Part shown: positions 36,240-45,865 of the stretch, in pieces | How positions within the stretch are numbered: the stretch's first letter is position 1 | Layout: each line of letters begins with the position of its first letter | Source of the DNA: Dyadobacter sp. CY312 | GTDB lineage: Bacteria; Bacteroidota; Bacteroidia; Cytophagales; Spirosomataceae | Direction: 5' to 3' | NCBI RefSeq assembly: GCF_021390535.1 | Contig: NZ_JAJUXG010000003.1 | Span: 434,001-498,000 of the forward strand | Length of the DNA stretch: 64,000 nucleotides | Made by a program: the position numbers and the translations under genes | Notes under the pieces: model-generated | Seen by the model: the letters and a program-made list of their open reading frames with translations, nothing else | What the model was told of the DNA's origin: nothing | Database searches by the model: none

Positions 36240-36920
36240 ATGCATAAGATTAAAGCAGCAATATTTGACATGGACGGTCTGTTGATCGACTCGGAGCCTA
36301 TATGGGCTGATGCCGCCCGTGAAGTGATGCAAAAAGTAAATTTCAAACTGACACATGAGCTGAAACTTCAGACCACCGGTTTGTCGATCAAACTCTTTCT
36401 TGAATTTTGTCATAAAATACAGCCCTGGAATACACCGGGCTTTGAAGAACTGGAAAGGGAAATTCTGGTACTTGCACATAAAAACATCCTCGAAAATGCA
36501 GTGGCAATGCCTGGCGCAATCGATATTGTTAAAAAGCTGAAATCACAGGGTCTCAGACTGGCGGTTGCTTCGGCATCCCATATGGAATTGATTGAGGGCG
36601 TATTGAAGCGGTTAGAAATCATCGATTATTTCGAACTGTGGCACTCGGGTGAGCTGGAAGAATTTACCAAACCACACCCGGCGGTTTATCTCACTACGGC
36701 TGCAAAACTTGGCCTGAAACCAGAGGAATGTATTGCTTTTGAAGATTCATTTACTGGCTTGCGCTCTGCACACGCAGCAGGTATGCTGACGATTTGTGTA
36801 CCCACTGCGGAGGTGTTTGAGAACTCAAAGTTTGATTTGGCACATTACAAGATTGGCTGCCTGGATCAGTTTGTGCTGGAAGAAATGTGTGAGATTCCAC
36901 AACATATCATGAACGATTAA
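36240..36920 (+). CDS. hxpB: HAD-family sugar phosphatase, HxpB-like
   Basis: 226 residues. Motif I is FDMDGLLIDSEPIW with nucleophile D10 and acid D12; motif II is VASAS, and KPHPAVYL with AFEDSFTGLRSA gives motifs III and IV. The sequence follows the E. coli hexitol phosphatase HxpB/YniC pattern, which removes phosphate from sorbitol-6-P, 2-deoxyglucose-6-P and similar. The cap domain (about 17-90) sets specificity, so the substrate is likely but unproven. Only 14 nt separate it from the kinase gene downstream. Confidence 0.88.
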   Translation: MHKIKAAIFDMDGLLIDSEPIWADAAREVMQKVNFKLTHELKLQTTGLSIKLFLEFCHKIQPWNTPGFEELEREILVLAHKNILENAVAMPGAIDIVKKLKSQGLRLAVASASHMELIEGVLKRLEIIDYFELWHSGELEEFTKPHPAVYLTTAAKLGLKPEECIAFEDSFTGLRSAHAAGMLTICVPTAEVFENSKFDLAHYKIGCLDQFVLEEMCEIPQHIMND

Positions 36921-36934
36921 TTTCAGGCAAACCA

Positions 36935-38275
36935 ATGATCGGACTGCGTCACTTTAGTTTTGTAATCGGGATTCGTATCGTTCTCATTATAATAAGTGTA
37001 TTTGTTGTGATATGGCTCGCGTCACTGCAAACCAACGTAGGGCTGATTTATGTACTCGGGGGTATTTTTATTATTGTTCAGGGGTCGTTGCTTTACCAGT
37101 ATGTTACCAATGTAAACCGCAAACTAACGTACTTTCTGGAATCGGTACGTTATTCGGATTTCACCATCAACTTCCGCCACGACAATAAAATGGGGAAGAC
37201 ATTTCAGGAACTGAATCAACAGTTTAATGAAGTACTCCATGCATTCCGACAAGCCAGAGCCGAAAAGGAAGCAAATCTTCAATATCTTAATACCATTGTT
37301 CAGCACATCGGAACCGGCCTCATAACTTTTGACAGCACCGGCCAGGTAAATCTGATTAATAATGCCGCGTTAAGAATGCTGGGAATTTATCGTCTGCATC
37401 AGCTTAGCGAATTAAAAGACAAACATCCAAGACTTTTTGAGCTGCTTTCTAATCTGGATTCCGGTGTTCGCGAACTATATCGTACACCATCCGACCAGCC
37501 GTTGGCGTTGCAGGGAGCAGCCATACAAATGCGTGGAATGTGGGTCAGGATTGTGGTTTTGCAAAATATCCAGACAGAATTACAACAACAGGAAGTAGAA
37601 TCCTGGCAAAACCTTACGCGTGTTTTAAGGCACGAAATTATGAATTCGATGACGCCAATTGTTTCGCTGGTAGGAACAATGCGACTGATCGTAAACGAGG
37701 ATATTGAAAAATCTACTACGGATCAGGAAGCGGTAAATGACCTGAAAGAAGCTTTGCAAACCCTCGAAAAAAGGAGCAAAGGAATGATGCAGTTTGTGAA
37801 CGCTTACCGGGATTTTACAACATTACCCAAACCGGTGTTTGCCAATGTGAGTGTTGCCGAGCTGATACAGGAAGTTGTTCAGCTTCTGCAAACGGACCTG
37901 ACCGCATCAGGTGTTTTATGGAAGCTGACGATTAAACCCGAAAATCTTAGTTTTAAGGTTGATACGAGCCAGATACAACAGGTACTTATTAACCTTGTCA
38001 AAAACGCTTCCGAATCATTCTCTTCTCAGACCAACCGACTTATTACTCTGAATGCCTACCAGACCGACAACCTGACGATCATAGAAGTACAGGATAACGG
38101 AGATGGCATTGAACCTGAGGCAATTGAAAACATATTCATTCCTTTTTACACCACAAAAAAAACCGGATCAGGCATTGGTCTGAGCCTTTCACGACAAATT
38201 CTTCAGCAACACAACGGACAACTTACGGTTATTTCCGAAGTGGGGAAAGGAACTGTGTTTACGTTAACAATTTGA
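36935..38275 (+). CDS. NtrY-like membrane sensor histidine kinase
   Basis: 446 residues. Two membrane helices (about 8-30 and 37-56) with almost no periplasmic loop, a HAMP-like linker, a PAS-like region (about 115-215) and a kinase core follow. The phospho-acceptor is H233 in RVLRHEIMNSMTPI. N box VLINLVKNASES, G1 DNGDGI and G2 GSGIGLSLSRQ are intact. The H-box belongs to the NtrB/NtrY type, which usually signals to sigma-54 activators. No regulator lies next to it; a candidate is the NtrC-type gene at 50669. It probably senses an intracellular or membrane signal. Confidence 0.92.
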   Translation: MIGLRHFSFVIGIRIVLIIISVFVVIWLASLQTNVGLIYVLGGIFIIVQGSLLYQYVTNVNRKLTYFLESVRYSDFTINFRHDNKMGKTFQELNQQFNEVLHAFRQARAEKEANLQYLNTIVQHIGTGLITFDSTGQVNLINNAALRMLGIYRLHQLSELKDKHPRLFELLSNLDSGVRELYRTPSDQPLALQGAAIQMRGMWVRIVVLQNIQTELQQQEVESWQNLTRVLRHEIMNSMTPIVSLVGTMRLIVNEDIEKSTTDQEAVNDLKEALQTLEKRSKGMMQFVNAYRDFTTLPKPVFANVSVAELIQEVVQLLQTDLTASGVLWKLTIKPENLSFKVDTSQIQQVLINLVKNASESFSSQTNRLITLNAYQTDNLTIIEVQDNGDGIEPEAIENIFIPFYTTKKTGSGIGLSLSRQILQQHNGQLTVISEVGKGTVFTLTI

Positions 38276-38372
38276 CTCTTTTAATTGTCTTATAATCAGC
38301 AACTAAATAATAGCAGTTGTCTTACAACCATTTTCAACAATACTGCGTCTTAAGTCAAAAAACCAAAAGGAT

Positions 38373-38798
38373 ATGAAAGCGCTGCTATTTATTCTGTTAG
38401 TTGCCTTGGTAGCTTGCCAAAGCTCAACCGTCGATAAAAAGGGAAATGAGATCAAGTACAAAGAAACGGTTCAGATTAATGATGTTCCCAAAGCTACACT
38501 AACATTTTTCGATGTGAGCGACAGCCGTTGTCCGGAAAACGTGAAATGTGTATGGGCTGGAAACGCAAAGGTGGATCTTGCTCTCGAAGGTGTTGGTACA
38601 GAAGGAAAGATAACCAAACACATCAACCTATGCCTGGGCGCATGTAGCACATCCCGTGGTTTTCACACAATTGATTCTCTGGACCAGGACTTTGCAGGAC
38701 AGAAGTATAGATTTATTCTTGAAAGTGTAAATCCATACCCAATAGCTGCAAAAACCAAAAACGATTATTCTATTTCGTTACGGATTGAGAAGAAATGA
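38373..38798 (+). CDS. small cysteine-containing lipoprotein, function unknown
   Basis: 141 residues. The leader FILLVALVAC ends in a lipobox, so the protein is predicted to be lipidated at Cys15. The mature part has SRCPENVKCVWAGNA and CLGACSTSRG, likely disulphides. The SRCP....C.WAG pattern recurs in small Bacteroidota lipoproteins of unknown function. It is monocistronic. Confidence 0.8.
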   Translation: MKALLFILLVALVACQSSTVDKKGNEIKYKETVQINDVPKATLTFFDVSDSRCPENVKCVWAGNAKVDLALEGVGTEGKITKHINLCLGACSTSRGFHTIDSLDQDFAGQKYRFILESVNPYPIAAKTKNDYSISLRIEKK

Positions 38799-38826
38799 AG
38801 ATCGCTTTCAAATAACATCCCAAGCC

Positions 38827-39255
38827 CTATTCTGTTGTTAGTGTTTTCTTATAATAATATTTTGTATGCCCTTTTGGGTAGTTATCAACCTGTCCGGTTA
38901 ACTGGTAATTTCTCTTTTCATAAAATGAAGGAGCTTGAAAATCAAAAGTATCGAGCAATACCAGATAACAACCTTTATTCAACGCATGTTTTTCGGATTT
39001 AAACAGCAATTCAGAAGCAATACCATTGCTTCTGAATTGCTCATCAGTCCAAATTATATGAATATGAAGTGTGTCCCAAAAAATCTCACCAAGTAGCGCC
39101 CCAACAAGCTTCCCATCTACACCCCGTGCCGCGAAAAACACTCGTTCATATTTTTCTGGCCCTGCCTTAGTTTCATTGAATGCAACAAGTCGTTTGCCAA
39201 TTTCAGATACGTCTTCCGCCGATGGAGCCTCTTCCAGTTCTATTACTACTTTCAA
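38827..39255 (-). CDS. GNAT family N-acetyltransferase
   Basis: 142 residues. The acetyl-CoA-binding loop lies in IWTDEQFRSNGIASELLFKSEKHA (motif A, R/Q-x-x-G-x-A/G variant) and FYEKRNYQLTG is motif B. The acceptor substrate is unknown. Its start overlaps the stop of the upstream permease gene by 4 nt, so it is translationally coupled to an amino acid transporter, which hints at an amino acid or amine substrate (inference). Confidence 0.87.
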   Translation of the reverse strand: MKVVIELEEAPSAEDVSEIGKRLVAFNETKAGPEKYERVFFAARGVDGKLVGALLGEIFWDTLHIHIIWTDEQFRSNGIASELLFKSEKHALNKGCYLVLLDTFDFQAPSFYEKRNYQLTGQVDNYPKGHTKYYYKKTLTTE

Positions 39256-40943
39256 TTCCCCGCCAGTTTACTTTTTTTGTATCCGTAGCTAAAGTAAATT
39301 ACCAAACCGATCGCCAGCCAAACCACAAAAATAAACCAGTTGGACGCGCCAAGTTCGGTCATCAGGTAGAGGTTCGTCAGGATACCCATCACCGGCAACA
39401 GTGAAAAATTGTATTTGAAACTCATTATGGACAGTGTGAGCCAGGTAATCCAGAAAATGATAGTCAACAGCTTGTGTTCCAGAATTTCCATTGTAGTAAG
39501 TGCCTGCCATTCTGCAACGATTTCCTGTCCGTAAAATACCAAGCCAAGAACAGCCGCAACAAACCCAAAACCGACAATAAACTTGCCGTTAACATATGGA
39601 ACCCTGAATTTGGATCGCTCAGAAATCCCGGTATGATCCAGGTAAAGCACTCCTCCGCATACAAGAATGAAGGCAAAAAATGTCCCAACACTTGTCAAAT
39701 CCACAAAGAAGTCCATCTTGAAAAACAATGCAGGAATACCTACCACAAAGCCTGTCACGATGGTTGCGAATGATGGTGTTTGATACTTCGGGTGAATTTT
39801 GGCAAACTTTTTCCACAGAAGACCATCCCGGCTCATCGTCATCCAGATACGCGGCTGCCCCAATTGATAAACCAAAAGAGCACTTGTAATGGCAATAACA
39901 GAACTAACAGAAATGATACCAGCCATAAAATCCAGACCATTTTTCTGGAAAACGAAAGCCAGTGGATCGCTCACTTTCAGTTCTTTATAATTCACCATTC
40001 CTGTTAAAACCAGGGTGATCAACACATATAATACTGTACAAATAATGAGGCAATAGATCATTGCTTTGGGCATATCACGCTGTGGATTTTTACATTCCTC
40101 AGCCGTAGTTGATATGGAATCGAAACCGATAAATGCAAAGAAAACTGCGGCAACGCCACTTAATACACCTTTCATGCCATTGGGTGCAAATGGATCCCAG
40201 TTTTCAGGTTTTACATAAAACGCGCCCGCGAAAATGACCAGCAACACCACACCTATTTTAAGGATTACCATGATATTGCTCGCTGTGCGCGACTCGCGGA
40301 TACCAACGTATACCAGTGCAGTAACGAACAATGTAACCAGACCAGCAGGCAGATTGAGGATAAAAGGAATATCCCCTAACCTCGGCGCTGCTTCAAAAGC
40401 ACTGGCAGCCATCTTCTCATAAGTTGATAGTGAACCAATTCCTTCTGTCTGCAGTTTGCGAAATGCCTCTGACGCAGCAGCAGGATTGATGGTAAGCCAG
40501 CCTGGCAATGTGATACCGAATCCTTTCAACATACTTACAAAATACTCCGACCAAGAAATGGCCACCACCATATTTGAAACCGCATATTCGAGAATGAGCG
40601 CCCAGCCGATGATCCATGCGAACAGTTCGCCAAAAGCCACATATGCATACGTATAAGCGCTACCGGAAACGGGAACCGTGCTGGCAAACTGAGCATAAGA
40701 CAAAGCTGTAAAAATACAGGCAATTGCTGTGAACACGAATAAAAGAGACACCGCAGGACCACCATTATAACTTGCCAGTCCAATTGTACTGAAAATACCG
40801 GCTCCAACAATCGCAGCTATACCCAATGAAACCAGATCTCTCACCCCAAGAATTCGTGCCAGCCCGCCGTTCTCATTGGCATGGGCATCCCTCATTATTT
40901 GGTCAACTGTTTTTTTACGAAATAGAGAAGTGTTTTTTTCCAT
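39252..40943 (-). CDS. APC-family amino acid permease, cationic amino acid transporter type
   Basis: 563 residues with about 13-14 hydrophobic helices. The N-terminal LVSLGIAAIVGAGIFSTIG is the APC substrate-binding helix 1, and FFAFIGFDSISTTAEECKNPQRDMP is the consensus of the CAT branch. It imports amino acids by proton symport or exchange; the exact substrate is not readable. It overlaps the downstream GNAT gene by 4 nt. Confidence 0.92.
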   Translation of the reverse strand: MEKNTSLFRKKTVDQIMRDAHANENGGLARILGVRDLVSLGIAAIVGAGIFSTIGLASYNGGPAVSLLFVFTAIACIFTALSYAQFASTVPVSGSAYTYAYVAFGELFAWIIGWALILEYAVSNMVVAISWSEYFVSMLKGFGITLPGWLTINPAAASEAFRKLQTEGIGSLSTYEKMAASAFEAAPRLGDIPFILNLPAGLVTLFVTALVYVGIRESRTASNIMVILKIGVVLLVIFAGAFYVKPENWDPFAPNGMKGVLSGVAAVFFAFIGFDSISTTAEECKNPQRDMPKAMIYCLIICTVLYVLITLVLTGMVNYKELKVSDPLAFVFQKNGLDFMAGIISVSSVIAITSALLVYQLGQPRIWMTMSRDGLLWKKFAKIHPKYQTPSFATIVTGFVVGIPALFFKMDFFVDLTSVGTFFAFILVCGGVLYLDHTGISERSKFRVPYVNGKFIVGFGFVAAVLGLVFYGQEIVAEWQALTTMEILEHKLLTIIFWITWLTLSIMSFKYNFSLLPVMGILTNLYLMTELGASNWFIFVVWLAIGLVIYFSYGYKKSKLAGN

Positions 40944-41211
40944 TCAGGGATAAAAGTTAGGTTCGCATCGTCTGCCAATGCGGCTGCGAAAATAAGAATA
41001 TTCTTTAATCATCATGGCATCGGACTTTAAATTGGCTGAATATGCATTATTTTTCAATATATAATTCTATATAAAATAACATAACTACTCTTTTATTCTG
41101 AGTTTTTCATAATATACAAACATCAGCAATTCTTATACTACTCTGCCTTTCTTAATCATTCATTAAATTATATATTTACGAAAATCCTTATCCCACCATA
41201 TATTGCTGTTC

Positions 41212-41997
41212 ATGAAAAATATCCTTATAACAATACTGGTATTTTCGACTCTGATTATCAATCTGCCCGCACAAACCATAACCAGGTATACTACGGCACA
41301 GGCACATTCTCACAACGATTACGAACAGGACCGCCCATTTGTGGAAGCTTATATGCAGCAGTTCGGATCAATTGAGGCCGATCTTTTTCTTGTGAATGAT
41401 TCGCTGTATGCGGCTCATAACCGGTCTGACATTAAACCAGACAGAACTTTCTCGAAACTTTACCTTGAACCAATACTGGCGCAGGTTAAAAAAAATGACG
41501 GCAATATTTATCCTCAAAAAGACCTGCAACTTCAACTTTTGATCGATTTCAAAACCCCGGCAGAGGAAACACTTGCAGCGCTAGTCAAATTGCTGCAACC
41601 TTATGAAAACATTTTTGTACCAAAAGGAACTGTCAAAATAGTGATCAGCGGGAATACTCCTTCACCCGAAACATTTGACAAATATCCATCTTTTATCTTC
41701 TTTGATGGTCGTCCTGATGTTACATACACAGCCGATCAGTTGAAGAGGATCGGGCTTATAAGCCAGGCATTTCAAAAATATTCCAGATGGAATGGCGAAG
41801 GAGACTTACCCGAAAAAGATAAAAAATCACTGAACAAAGTGATTTCCCAGACACACAGCCAGGATAAAAAAATACGGTTTTGGGCCACTCCTGACAACAT
41901 TCATACCTGGAAAACCATGATGAGCCTGCAAGTTGACTTTCTGAATACAGATAAAGTAATTCAAATGGGTGACTATTTAAGAACAGCTCCCCGATAG
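41212..41997 (+). CDS. secreted PI-PLC/glycerophosphodiesterase-like phosphodiesterase
   Basis: 261 residues from the ATG at 41212; upstream in-frame TTG/CTG codons are unlikely starts. Signal peptide NILITILVFSTLIINLPAQ. AQAHSHNDYEQDRPF gives the catalytic His pair and SIEADLFLVNDSLYAAHN the metal acids, the pattern of a PI-PLC-like/AIM6-type TIM barrel. RFWATPDNIHTWK comes near the end. Such enzymes hydrolyse glycerol-phosphodiesters; the exact substrate is inferred. An ethanolamine-type permease gene starts 56 nt downstream. Confidence 0.82.
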   Translation: MKNILITILVFSTLIINLPAQTITRYTTAQAHSHNDYEQDRPFVEAYMQQFGSIEADLFLVNDSLYAAHNRSDIKPDRTFSKLYLEPILAQVKKNDGNIYPQKDLQLQLLIDFKTPAEETLAALVKLLQPYENIFVPKGTVKIVISGNTPSPETFDKYPSFIFFDGRPDVTYTADQLKRIGLISQAFQKYSRWNGEGDLPEKDKKSLNKVISQTHSQDKKIRFWATPDNIHTWKTMMSLQVDFLNTDKVIQMGDYLRTAPR

Positions 41998-42053
41998 GAC
42001 ATTCGGGTTGTTTATAAGTATTGGTTTTAATAATCACTCCTATCTCTGTCCCG

Positions 42054-43364
42054 ATGTCTGCAACCTCTTCCGCGTCTCTTAAAAAAGTTTTGAAGCCTAT
42101 ACACGTCTGGGCCATTGCAGTTGGGTTGGTAATTTCGGGAGAATACTTTGGCTGGAACTACGGCTGGGGTGTATCCGGCACAGTAGGATTTCTCATCGCG
42201 ACCCTGCTTGTCACAACGCTTTATGTAACCTTCATTTTTAGTTTTACGGAGCTCACCACATCTATTCCACAGGCAGGAGGTCCGTTTGCTTATTCATACC
42301 GTGCATTTGGTTGGTGGGGAGGGCTTATAGCAGGTTACGCAACGCTTGTAGAGTTTTTGATCACCCCGCCTGCAATTGCATTTGCGTTGGGTAGTTACAC
42401 CAATTTTCTGTATCCTTCCATTTCGGTACTGCAGGTTGCGTTTGCTTGTTACGTCATTTTCATCGGCATTAATTTGTTGGGGATAAAAGAGTCTGCCACG
42501 TTCTCGCTGGTAGTCACCATTCTGGCCGTTGCTGAGCTCCTCGTGTATATAGGCATTGTAGCACCTCATTTTTCATATACCACTTTTGTAAAGGAACCCA
42601 TGCCGTTTGGCTGGCAGGGCGTTTTTGCTGCGTTACCCTTTGCAATTTGGTTTTACCTGGCTATCGAGGGGGTTGCCATGGTGGCCGAAGAGGTTGAAAA
42701 CCCTAAGAAAACAATTTCAAGAGGGTATATTTATGGCATCCTAACGCTTGTGATCCTGGCACTTGCCGTAATGATATTTACCGGAGGAGTAGTTCACTGG
42801 CGCAATTTAAGTAATATTGACTATCCACTGCCAGCGGTTTTAGGGCACATTCTGGGGCGTGACTCAGGGTTGACGCACCTGTTTGCGAGCCTGGGTTTAT
42901 TCGGGCTCATCGCCTCTTTTCACGGAACCATCATTGGTTATTCCAGACAGATCTTTGCTCTGGCCCGTAGTGGCTACCTCCCGTCGGTATTGGGAAATGT
43001 GAATGCACGATTTCAAACGCCGCACTGGGCTTTGCTTGCAGGCGGAGTAATTGGATGCATTGCGTTAACACTGGGAAATACCAATCAGGTTATCATTATT
43101 GCAGCGCTGGGTGCAGTGGTCATGTACATGATCAGCATGGTTGCATTGCTGGTACTCCGCAAAAAAGAACCCGATCTCGAACGCCCTTTTGCAGTGCCTT
43201 TCTATCCGTTTTTCCCCGTTACAGCGCTGTTACTTTCGGCAATTTGTATGTTCGCAATTGTGTACTACCACTTCACATTAAGCATGTGGTTCTTTGCCGG
43301 ACTGGCGATTCTGGCCGTCGGCTTTGTGATATCAGGAAAACACAAAGAGACGGGGCGGAATTAA
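42054..43364 (+). CDS. ethanolamine permease-like APC transporter
   Basis: 436 residues from the ATG at 42054 (an upstream TTG is in frame). About 12 helices. IHVWAIAVGLVISGEYFGWN and WFYLAIEGVAMVAEEVENPKKTI match the EAT/ethanolamine permease branch of the APC superfamily. The eutB/eutC lyase genes often found beside it are not in this window. It lies 56 nt after the secreted phosphodiesterase gene and may share its transcript, suggesting uptake of a phospholipid head group. Confidence 0.85.
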   Translation: MSATSSASLKKVLKPIHVWAIAVGLVISGEYFGWNYGWGVSGTVGFLIATLLVTTLYVTFIFSFTELTTSIPQAGGPFAYSYRAFGWWGGLIAGYATLVEFLITPPAIAFALGSYTNFLYPSISVLQVAFACYVIFIGINLLGIKESATFSLVVTILAVAELLVYIGIVAPHFSYTTFVKEPMPFGWQGVFAALPFAIWFYLAIEGVAMVAEEVENPKKTISRGYIYGILTLVILALAVMIFTGGVVHWRNLSNIDYPLPAVLGHILGRDSGLTHLFASLGLFGLIASFHGTIIGYSRQIFALARSGYLPSVLGNVNARFQTPHWALLAGGVIGCIALTLGNTNQVIIIAALGAVVMYMISMVALLVLRKKEPDLERPFAVPFYPFFPVTALLLSAICMFAIVYYHFTLSMWFFAGLAILAVGFVISGKHKETGRN

Positions 43365-43417
43365 CCCCTTTCATTCTTCACTGGTAGCAACGCTGCGGTA
43401 TTAACTTCTTGTTCTCG

Positions 43418-43446
43418 AAATAATTGTAATTAAATTACAACTATTT
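43418..43446. repeat. AT-rich 14-1-14 inverted repeat
   Basis: AAATA-a-TTGTAATT around a central A is mirrored by AATTACAA-c-TATTT with one mismatch. It lies 54 nt after the permease stop and 249 nt before the LytTR gene, in a 330-bp gap with no gene and no clear promoter box. Followed by TTAAAA, it could be a weak terminator or an operator. Confidence 0.55.
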
Positions 43447-43694
43447 TAAAACCTCCATGATCCTCATCCACTGCACTTATTTATCACAATTAGAATATTA
43501 ATTGGTATTACTCCTTTAATTCAGAATATTATAATAGGAAAGTGCGATAATTTGTAAAACTTTGGGTACTAAAAAATCTTAAATTGTGTTTTCTTCGTAC
43601 ATTCTTACTCAACATTCCTTCTAGATAGTTTTACAATTCAATAAAGTTTTTTAGTCTGCGAATTCATGGGCTGATATCGATACCTAAAATTCCA

Positions 43695-44420
43695 ATGAAC
43701 ATATTAATAGTTGAGGACGAAGACATTATTGCCAAACACTTACAATACACACTCAAGAGTTTTGGTTTCGAAGCCAATGATGTCGCAACGGATTATCACA
43801 GTGCATTAGATCTCCTGCAATCCAAGGTTTACCACCTTGTTCTTCTCGACATCAATCTGAACGGCTATCAAACAGGAATTGACATAGGCGAATATATAAA
43901 AGGCAATCTGGACATTCCCTTTTTATATCTCACAAGCCACGAGGACATAGCAATTGTAAATGCAGCATTGCAAACTTCACCGCATGCTTTCCTGAACAAA
44001 CCGTTTCAGAAAATCTCGGTTTATACGGCAGTCAATCTTGCGTTGCAGGGTTATCGCAAGCGAAGATCGGACGAAGGCTCCGACGATCAGGACAGCACCG
44101 TGATTAAAGATGCACTCTTTATTAAGGAGAAACACATGTTCACTAAAATCATGCTGGCCGACTTGCTATATATCCGGAGCGATGACAATTATCTTGAACT
44201 ACATACCACGAAAAGGAAGTATACGATTCGGGAAACGATGAAAAACATGATCAGCCAACTGCCAACCAATTTGTTTTTCAGGGTTCATAAATCATTCATC
44301 ATCAACCTCAACGCGATTACGGCGATCAATTACATACACGTCATGATCAACGAACTTGAAATCCCGATTACCACCGACAACCGCAACGAATTACTGAGCA
44401 GGATAAAGACATTTTCTTAG
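43695..44420 (+). CDS. LytTR-family response regulator
   Basis: 241 residues. Receiver domain 1-120 with acidic pocket E7-D8-E9-D10, phospho-acceptor D52 (VLLDINL), T/S in YLTSHED and K in LNKPF. The C-terminal LytTR DNA-binding domain (about 140-240) shows IRSDDNYLELHT, KYTIRETMKNM and RVHKSFIINLNAI. Usually it pairs with a LytS-type kinase next door, but none is adjacent. It may work with the TPR protein at the window's left edge or another distant kinase. Confidence 0.93.
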   Translation: MNILIVEDEDIIAKHLQYTLKSFGFEANDVATDYHSALDLLQSKVYHLVLLDINLNGYQTGIDIGEYIKGNLDIPFLYLTSHEDIAIVNAALQTSPHAFLNKPFQKISVYTAVNLALQGYRKRRSDEGSDDQDSTVIKDALFIKEKHMFTKIMLADLLYIRSDDNYLELHTTKRKYTIRETMKNMISQLPTNLFFRVHKSFIINLNAITAINYIHVMINELEIPITTDNRNELLSRIKTFS

Positions 44421-44424
44421 CCGA

Positions 44425-44460
44425 TACCCCTGTTATCAGGGGTACAACAGATATTTTTTT
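44425..44460 (+). terminator. probable terminator of the LytTR gene
   Basis: TACCCCTG at 44425-44432 pairs with CAGGGGTA at 44437-44444 around a 4-nt loop; a T-run comes 9 nt later. It overlaps the 3' end of the convergent namZ gene. Confidence 0.5.
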
Positions 44461-45695
44461 CTTATTTCTTTAAATTCAGATAGACCTGGTTCCCAGCTTT
44501 TACGAATTTCAGCTTCCGAAGCACCTGCAATAATTTGCTTTCTCAGATTCTCTGTACCAGCCAGTTTGTCGAAATCCCCCATTTGTTTGCTCTGACTTCT
44601 GTCAAAAAACTTGTCTTTGTCCGGATAAGCTTTGTACAGATCCATGATCCATTTCAGGTTCAGTTTTCTGTTCTTCTCAAAAACGGATGTATCAAATTTT
44701 CTAAGGTCCAGTCCATAACAGTCCTCGTTCTGATGCAACGGCGTTTCACTCATTCCTTTGATGCTCTGAGGTTTAAATGAAAATTCATATTTTCCTTTAA
44801 GCAATGGCGCTCCCAAAACGGTGAATGGCATGTAAGTACCTCTTCCCTGACTCAGGATCGTGCCTTCAAAGAAACAAATGTGTGGATACAACATTACTGA
44901 CTGCTGCGTATTCAGATTTGGAGAGGGCATCACCGGCAGCGTGTAAGGCATATCGTGATTATAATTGGCTATTTTAATAATCTTCAATTTACATTTCATA
45001 TTATTTGGTAACCAGCCTTCCCCATTGATCATCTGCGCAAATTCCGCCATCGTGAGTCCATGACTGATCGGAATACGATACATGCCTATTCCTGAGTAAA
45101 GATGTTTTTCCAGTATTGGTCCATCAATCAAAAAACCGTTCGGATTTGGCCGATCCAGAATCAGCATTTCCTTATTGTTCTCCGCACAAGCTTCCATTAC
45201 GTGCCCGAGGGTATTGATGTAGGTATAGAAACGTGCTCCCACATCCTGGATGTCAAATATGAGTAGATCAATCTTCGCCAGCTGCTCTTTGGTTGGTTTT
45301 TTCAGTTTTCCGTAAAGCGATATGGCAGGAATTCCTGTTTTCGGATCCACACTATCGCTCACCTTGTCTCCATTACTTGCTGTGCCTCTGAAACCATGTT
45401 CTGGTCCGAATATCAGAACGATATTCACTCCCAGCGCTACCAAACTGTCAACAATGGGCGTTTTACCAATGATCGAAGTCTGATTTACCAGAATACCCAC
45501 TTTTTTACCTTTCAGGTAATCCAAATATTCCGAGGTTCGCTCAGCTCCTATAACTATATTTTTGACAGGAACAGCTGTTTCTTTTGCATCAGAAAGGGAA
45601 TCTGTTCCAACTCCTTTGTGAGATGAAGAACTTACGCAATGGCTGGTAAAAATACTGATTAAGGCTGTGAAGGTTAAGGCAATGAATTGTTTCAT
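44436..45695 (-). CDS. namZ: exo-beta-N-acetylmuramidase NamZ (DUF1343)
   Basis: 419 residues. N-terminal leader FIALTFTALISIFTSHC resembles a signal peptide, but the lipobox is not canonical (His before Cys). The DUF1343 body shows KVGILVNQTSI, FGPEHGFRG, DIQDVGARFYTYINTLGHVMEA, LDRPNPNGFLIDGP and RIPISHGLTMAEFAQ, the conserved core of NamZ enzymes that release MurNAc from peptidoglycan fragments. It is a cell-wall recycling or scavenging enzyme in the periplasm. It is convergent with the LytTR gene. Confidence 0.9.
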   Translation of the reverse strand: MKQFIALTFTALISIFTSHCVSSSSHKGVGTDSLSDAKETAVPVKNIVIGAERTSEYLDYLKGKKVGILVNQTSIIGKTPIVDSLVALGVNIVLIFGPEHGFRGTASNGDKVSDSVDPKTGIPAISLYGKLKKPTKEQLAKIDLLIFDIQDVGARFYTYINTLGHVMEACAENNKEMLILDRPNPNGFLIDGPILEKHLYSGIGMYRIPISHGLTMAEFAQMINGEGWLPNNMKCKLKIIKIANYNHDMPYTLPVMPSPNLNTQQSVMLYPHICFFEGTILSQGRGTYMPFTVLGAPLLKGKYEFSFKPQSIKGMSETPLHQNEDCYGLDLRKFDTSVFEKNRKLNLKWIMDLYKAYPDKDKFFDRSQSKQMGDFDKLAGTENLRKQIIAGASEAEIRKSWEPGLSEFKEIRKKYLLYP

Positions 45696-45865
45696 GATGA
45701 TCTTTTAAGTCAGAGATTACGTGCGTACGGTCTGAATGAAACACTAATATAAACTTATTCTTGCAGGTCGTACAGAAATTACTTCATCACACTTTCTGTA
45801 AAATCATATAAAAAGGCAGTCCTAAATCCCTCAAATTCATGCATCAGTGGTAAAAAAACTCCTTT

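Noticed and set aside
44436..45695. namZ product as a clear lipoprotein
   Set aside because: The cysteine after the hydrophobic leader is preceded by His, which does not fit a normal lipobox.
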